NCBI GenBank assembly: GCA_900473805.1
Contig: UCMS01000014.1
Coordinates: 124,001-188,000, forward strand
From: Hyphomicrobiales bacterium
GTDB taxonomy: Bacteria > Pseudomonadota > Alphaproteobacteria > Rhizobiales > Rhizobiaceae
Reading direction: 5' to 3'
Length of the DNA stretch: 64,000 nucleotides
How positions within the stretch are numbered: position 1 is the first letter of the stretch; every line of letters starts with the position of its first letter. The notes below the pieces were generated by a model. It was not told the DNA's origin, made no database searches, and was given only the letters and a program-made list of their open reading frames with translations. Shown here piece by piece: positions 61,457 through 64,000 of the stretch. The translations under genes and the position numbers were made by a program.

Positions 61457-62335
61457 ATGGAAGCGCACGAAAAGGGCTACTTCACTGAGGAGACCTCCGT
61501 CGAGGTCGTCACAGGTCGGAATGCCAACGCCAAGGATGAGCGTCTCAAGCAGGTAATGGAGGTCATTACCCGCAAGCTGCACGAGGCGGTCAAGGAATTG
61601 GAGCCGACCCAGGACGAGTGGATGGAGGCGATCCTCTTCCTCACCCGCACCGGCCAAATGTGCAACGAATGGCGGCAGGAATTCATCCTGCTGTCAGACG
61701 TGCTCGGCGTATCGATGCTGGTCGATGCGGTCAACAACCGCAAACCCTCGGGCGCCTCGGAAAGCACCGTTCTCGGCCCCTTCCATGTGGCCGACGCTCC
61801 CGAACTGCCAATGGGCGCCAATATCTGCCTTGATGCCAAGGGCGAGGACATGGTCATCGAGGGCCGCATCCTCGACACCGAGGGCAAGCCGATCGCCGAT
61901 GCCGTGATCGATGTCTGGCAGGCCAATGACGAGGGCTTCTACGATGTCCAGCAGAAGGGCATCCAGCCCGACTTCAACCTGCGCGGCATCTTCCGCACCG
62001 GGCCGGACGGACATTACTGGTTCCGGGCGGTAAAGCCGAAATTCTACCCGATCCCCGACGACGGGCCGGTTGGCCAACTGCTCGGCAAGCTCGGTCGCCA
62101 CCCCTACCGCCCGGCCCATCTGCACTACATCATCAAGGCAGAGGGATACGAGACGCTCGTCACGCATATCTTCGATCCCGATGATCCCTACATCCATTCC
62201 GATGCGGTCTTCGGCGTGAAGGAGAGCCTGCTCGCGAAATTCGATCGCCGGAAGGATGCCGCCCGGGCGTCGGACTTCGGCTTCACCGAGGAATTCTGGG
62301 AGGTGAAGCACGATTTCGTGCTGGTGAGTACGTAA
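61457..62335 (+). CDS. Intradiol ring-cleavage dioxygenase (hydroxyquinol 1,2-dioxygenase-like), copy 2
   Basis: A 292-residue paralogue of the enzyme at 52950. The predicted ligands fall at the same positions: Y162 in DEGFYDVQQ, Y197 in KFYPIPDDGPVG, H221 and H223 in RPAHLHY. The two proteins look clearly homologous but far from identical. It begins 9 bases after the hydroxylase stop, so hydroxylation and ring cleavage are directly linked. Hydroxyquinol is the most likely substrate, by analogy with known clusters and the maleylacetate reductase upstream. Confidence 0.92.
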   Translation: MEAHEKGYFTEETSVEVVTGRNANAKDERLKQVMEVITRKLHEAVKELEPTQDEWMEAILFLTRTGQMCNEWRQEFILLSDVLGVSMLVDAVNNRKPSGASESTVLGPFHVADAPELPMGANICLDAKGEDMVIEGRILDTEGKPIADAVIDVWQANDEGFYDVQQKGIQPDFNLRGIFRTGPDGHYWFRAVKPKFYPIPDDGPVGQLLGKLGRHPYRPAHLHYIIKAEGYETLVTHIFDPDDPYIHSDAVFGVKESLLAKFDRRKDAARASDFGFTEEFWEVKHDFVLVST

Positions 62336-62389
62336 CTTGCGAGGAATTAACGCGCCGCGCAGATCGAGAGCGTCGGATACGCATAGGAC

Positions 62390-64000
62390 TTAGTTGCTTT
62401 CAATGTTCGCAACCGGATCTGTTCCCGCCACGCCGATAAATTCGAACAGAACAGAGCGCGCCAATTCTTCGTCTTCCGACGCTACTGCGGCTTTAAGGCG
62501 TTCCAAGGCCTGGGCTACTTCTTGGTTTGAAACCCCTGAGGAATAAGCCCGAAGAATCTTGGGATGCGAGGTCGACGTGGCATTATCCCGGTCATAGAAA
62601 AGCTCTTCAAAGAGCTTTTCTCCCGGCCTCTTGCCTATGATCTGGATAGCGATTGAACCTGAATTGCCGCCTCGGAGGCTCTTATCGCTGCGAACCTGAA
62701 ATCCCGCCAGCCGGATCATGTTTTCGGCAAGAGCACCGATTCTGACTGGCTCACCCATGTCGAGGAGGAAAACATCACCACCGCCCGACAGCGCCCCGGC
62801 CTGCACAATTAGTTCTGCCGCCTCCGGGATTGACATGAAATACCGTGTCATATCGGGGTGCGTAACCGTGACGGGTCCCCCTTGGGCAATTTGTCGCTTG
62901 AACAAGGGGACAACCGAACCGTTCGATCCGATCACATTGCCAAATCGAACAGCGCAAAAAGCCCGGCCGTTCGAGACGGATTCTGGATCAAAAGCTATGG
63001 ATCGAACGATCAACTCGGCCCACCTCTTCGTCGCCCCCATCACATTGGTCGGACGAACCGCTTTGTCCGACGAGATGAGAACGAACCTCTCCAACCCTTC
63101 CTCTGCAGCGACCGTAGCAGCGGTCAAAGTGCCAAAAACGTTGTTGCGAATGCCTTCCAGGATATTCGCCTCCACCAGAGGCACATGTTTATGGGCGGCG
63201 GCATGATAGAGGACCTGCACGTGATGCTGGCGAATGACACGACGCATAGTCATCGAATCCGTCACTGACCCCAAAACAGGGACCAACACATGATCGCCAG
63301 TCGGGATCAGTTCCTGTTCGATCTTGTAGAGCGCATATTCGCTGGCTTCGAGAAGAATGAGTTTTCGAGGTTTCCAGCGCATGATCAGACGACAGAGCTC
63401 CGATCCGATAGAGCCACCTGCTCCGGTCACCATGACAATCTTGTCGGTAATGGCGGCTGCCAGAAGCCCTTTGTCTGGAGGCACGCAGGAGCGTCCTAAC
63501 AATTCGTCGATCTCGATCTCGCGGACCTGATTGACGATGTAACGTCCGTCAACGAGATCGGAGATATCGGGAAGGCTGCGCACCTTTACTCCCAACCCTG
63601 CCACTCGAGCAATGACGGCCTGACGTGTCTCAGAAGGTATTGCCGACATGCTCAATATTATCTGCTTGATCCCGTACCGGTCGACCAACACGGGCAGCTC
63701 ACGCGACGGGTATACCCTGTAGCCTCCGATATCCCGCCCGACACTCGACGGATCGTCATCAATCAAGCCGACCACATAACGATTGCCCTGCCCAGTCAAG
63801 GCGCGCGCGAGCCGAGCTGACGTTGGTCCGGCTCCATAAATGAAAACAGGCTCCTCGTTACGTCTTAAGCCTGTGCCGAAACTGAGGATCCACTTCGCAA
63901 GGAAGCGGAGACTACCGATGAGCAGCGTCCCCAAGACGAAGTAAAGGAAAGGCACCGATCGGGGAACGATCCCTCGACCGGCCATCTCCACGAGGAATAT
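62390..64000 (-). CDS. CapD/WbpM-family nucleotide-sugar dehydratase (5' end outside window)
   Basis: At least 536 residues are visible and the frame stays open to the right edge, so the N-terminal membrane helices are partly missing. A CoA/NAD-binding-like domain starts FIYGAGPTSARLARALTG. The catalytic SDR domain starts VMVTGAGGSIGSELCRLI. Its active-site region LISSDKAVRPTNVMGATKR has Met in place of the usual Tyr, as in WbpM/PglF UDP-GlcNAc 4,6-dehydratases. It makes deoxy-amino sugars for surface polysaccharide or glycoprotein. The DNA is visibly less GC-rich than the aromatic cluster. Confidence 0.92.
   Translation of the reverse strand: MFLVEMAGRGIVPRSVPFLYFVLGTLLIGSLRFLAKWILSFGTGLRRNEEPVFIYGAGPTSARLARALTGQGNRYVVGLIDDDPSSVGRDIGGYRVYPSRELPVLVDRYGIKQIILSMSAIPSETRQAVIARVAGLGVKVRSLPDISDLVDGRYIVNQVREIEIDELLGRSCVPPDKGLLAAAITDKIVMVTGAGGSIGSELCRLIMRWKPRKLILLEASEYALYKIEQELIPTGDHVLVPVLGSVTDSMTMRRVIRQHHVQVLYHAAAHKHVPLVEANILEGIRNNVFGTLTAATVAAEEGLERFVLISSDKAVRPTNVMGATKRWAELIVRSIAFDPESVSNGRAFCAVRFGNVIGSNGSVVPLFKRQIAQGGPVTVTHPDMTRYFMSIPEAAELIVQAGALSGGGDVFLLDMGEPVRIGALAENMIRLAGFQVRSDKSLRGGNSGSIAIQIIGKRPGEKLFEELFYDRDNATSTSHPKILRAYSSGVSNQEVAQALERLKAAVASEDEELARSVLFEFIGVAGTDPVANIESN

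Noticed and set aside
60026-61657. A 543-codon open frame opposite the FAD hydroxylase
   Set aside because: The hydroxylase frame has clear FAD motifs, operon continuity and an SD; the opposite frame has none.

Overview
The window is a 64 kb piece of a GC-rich alphaproteobacterial chromosome. Gene content and order point to the Rhizobiaceae (Rhizobium, Agrobacterium or Ensifer relatives): acnA divergent from ccmABCDG, the dapF-mtaB-ftsY-yciB block facing it, ffh-aroQ-rpsP-rimM-trmD-rplS-leuC, a thiCOSGE operon under a TPP riboswitch, and metA under a SAM-II riboswitch. The genus cannot be fixed from sequence inspection alone. I see no insertion sequence, prophage, CRISPR array or replication origin.

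Layout: 1-3.5 kb is a sugar-acid cluster on the + strand (sugar 1-dehydrogenase C-terminus, NADP aldehyde dehydrogenase, dgoK, dgoA) closed by a strong terminator. 3.7-4.5 kb is a secreted DUF1223 protein. 4.7-10.6 kb holds aconitase and cytochrome c maturation genes. 10.6-15.4 kb is an apparent minus-strand operon dapF-mtaB-ftsY-yciB-DUF2585. 15.5-20.1 kb is thiamine biosynthesis. 20.2-27.7 kb contains a Tat-exported metallo-beta-lactamase-fold hydrolase, SRP and ribosome genes, a TSUP permease and a DMT permease. 27.9-37.5 kb contains leuC, ppk2, an amino-acid ABC transporter lacking its ATPase, small enzymes, an orphan response regulator, a cyclic-nucleotide-binding protein, xthA and lolA. 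37.7-47.5 kb has ftsK, glnK-amtB behind a sigma-54-type promoter, tesB, a UbiH-family hydroxylase, Trm112, a LON-domain protein, a thioredoxin-TPR protein, prolyl-tRNA deacylase and tRNA-Gly(GCC). 47.6-51.8 kb has an SDR, galM, a VWA protein and metA.

The main accessory region is 51.9-62.3 kb. A LysR regulator is divergent from eight tightly packed genes: intradiol dioxygenase, maleylacetate reductase, a complete five-gene branched-chain-type ABC transporter, an FAD phenol hydroxylase and a second intradiol dioxygenase. Read as a pathway, a phenolic compound is imported, hydroxylated to hydroxyquinol, ring-cleaved to maleylacetate and reduced to 3-oxoadipate. The substrate is not evident. The window ends inside a CapD/WbpM-type nucleotide-sugar dehydratase that looks less GC-rich and probably opens a surface-polysaccharide locus.

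Regulatory RNA and DNA elements are the other strong point. They are a TPP riboswitch with a hairpin that can hide the thiC ribosome-binding site, a SAM-II aptamer followed by an intrinsic terminator, a terminator-like hairpin in the ffh leader with a competing repeat, a sigma-54 promoter at glnK, and a perfect LysR-type box overlapping the LysR start codon. Starts were chosen by Shine-Dalgarno (SD) fit and family alignment. No database search was possible.
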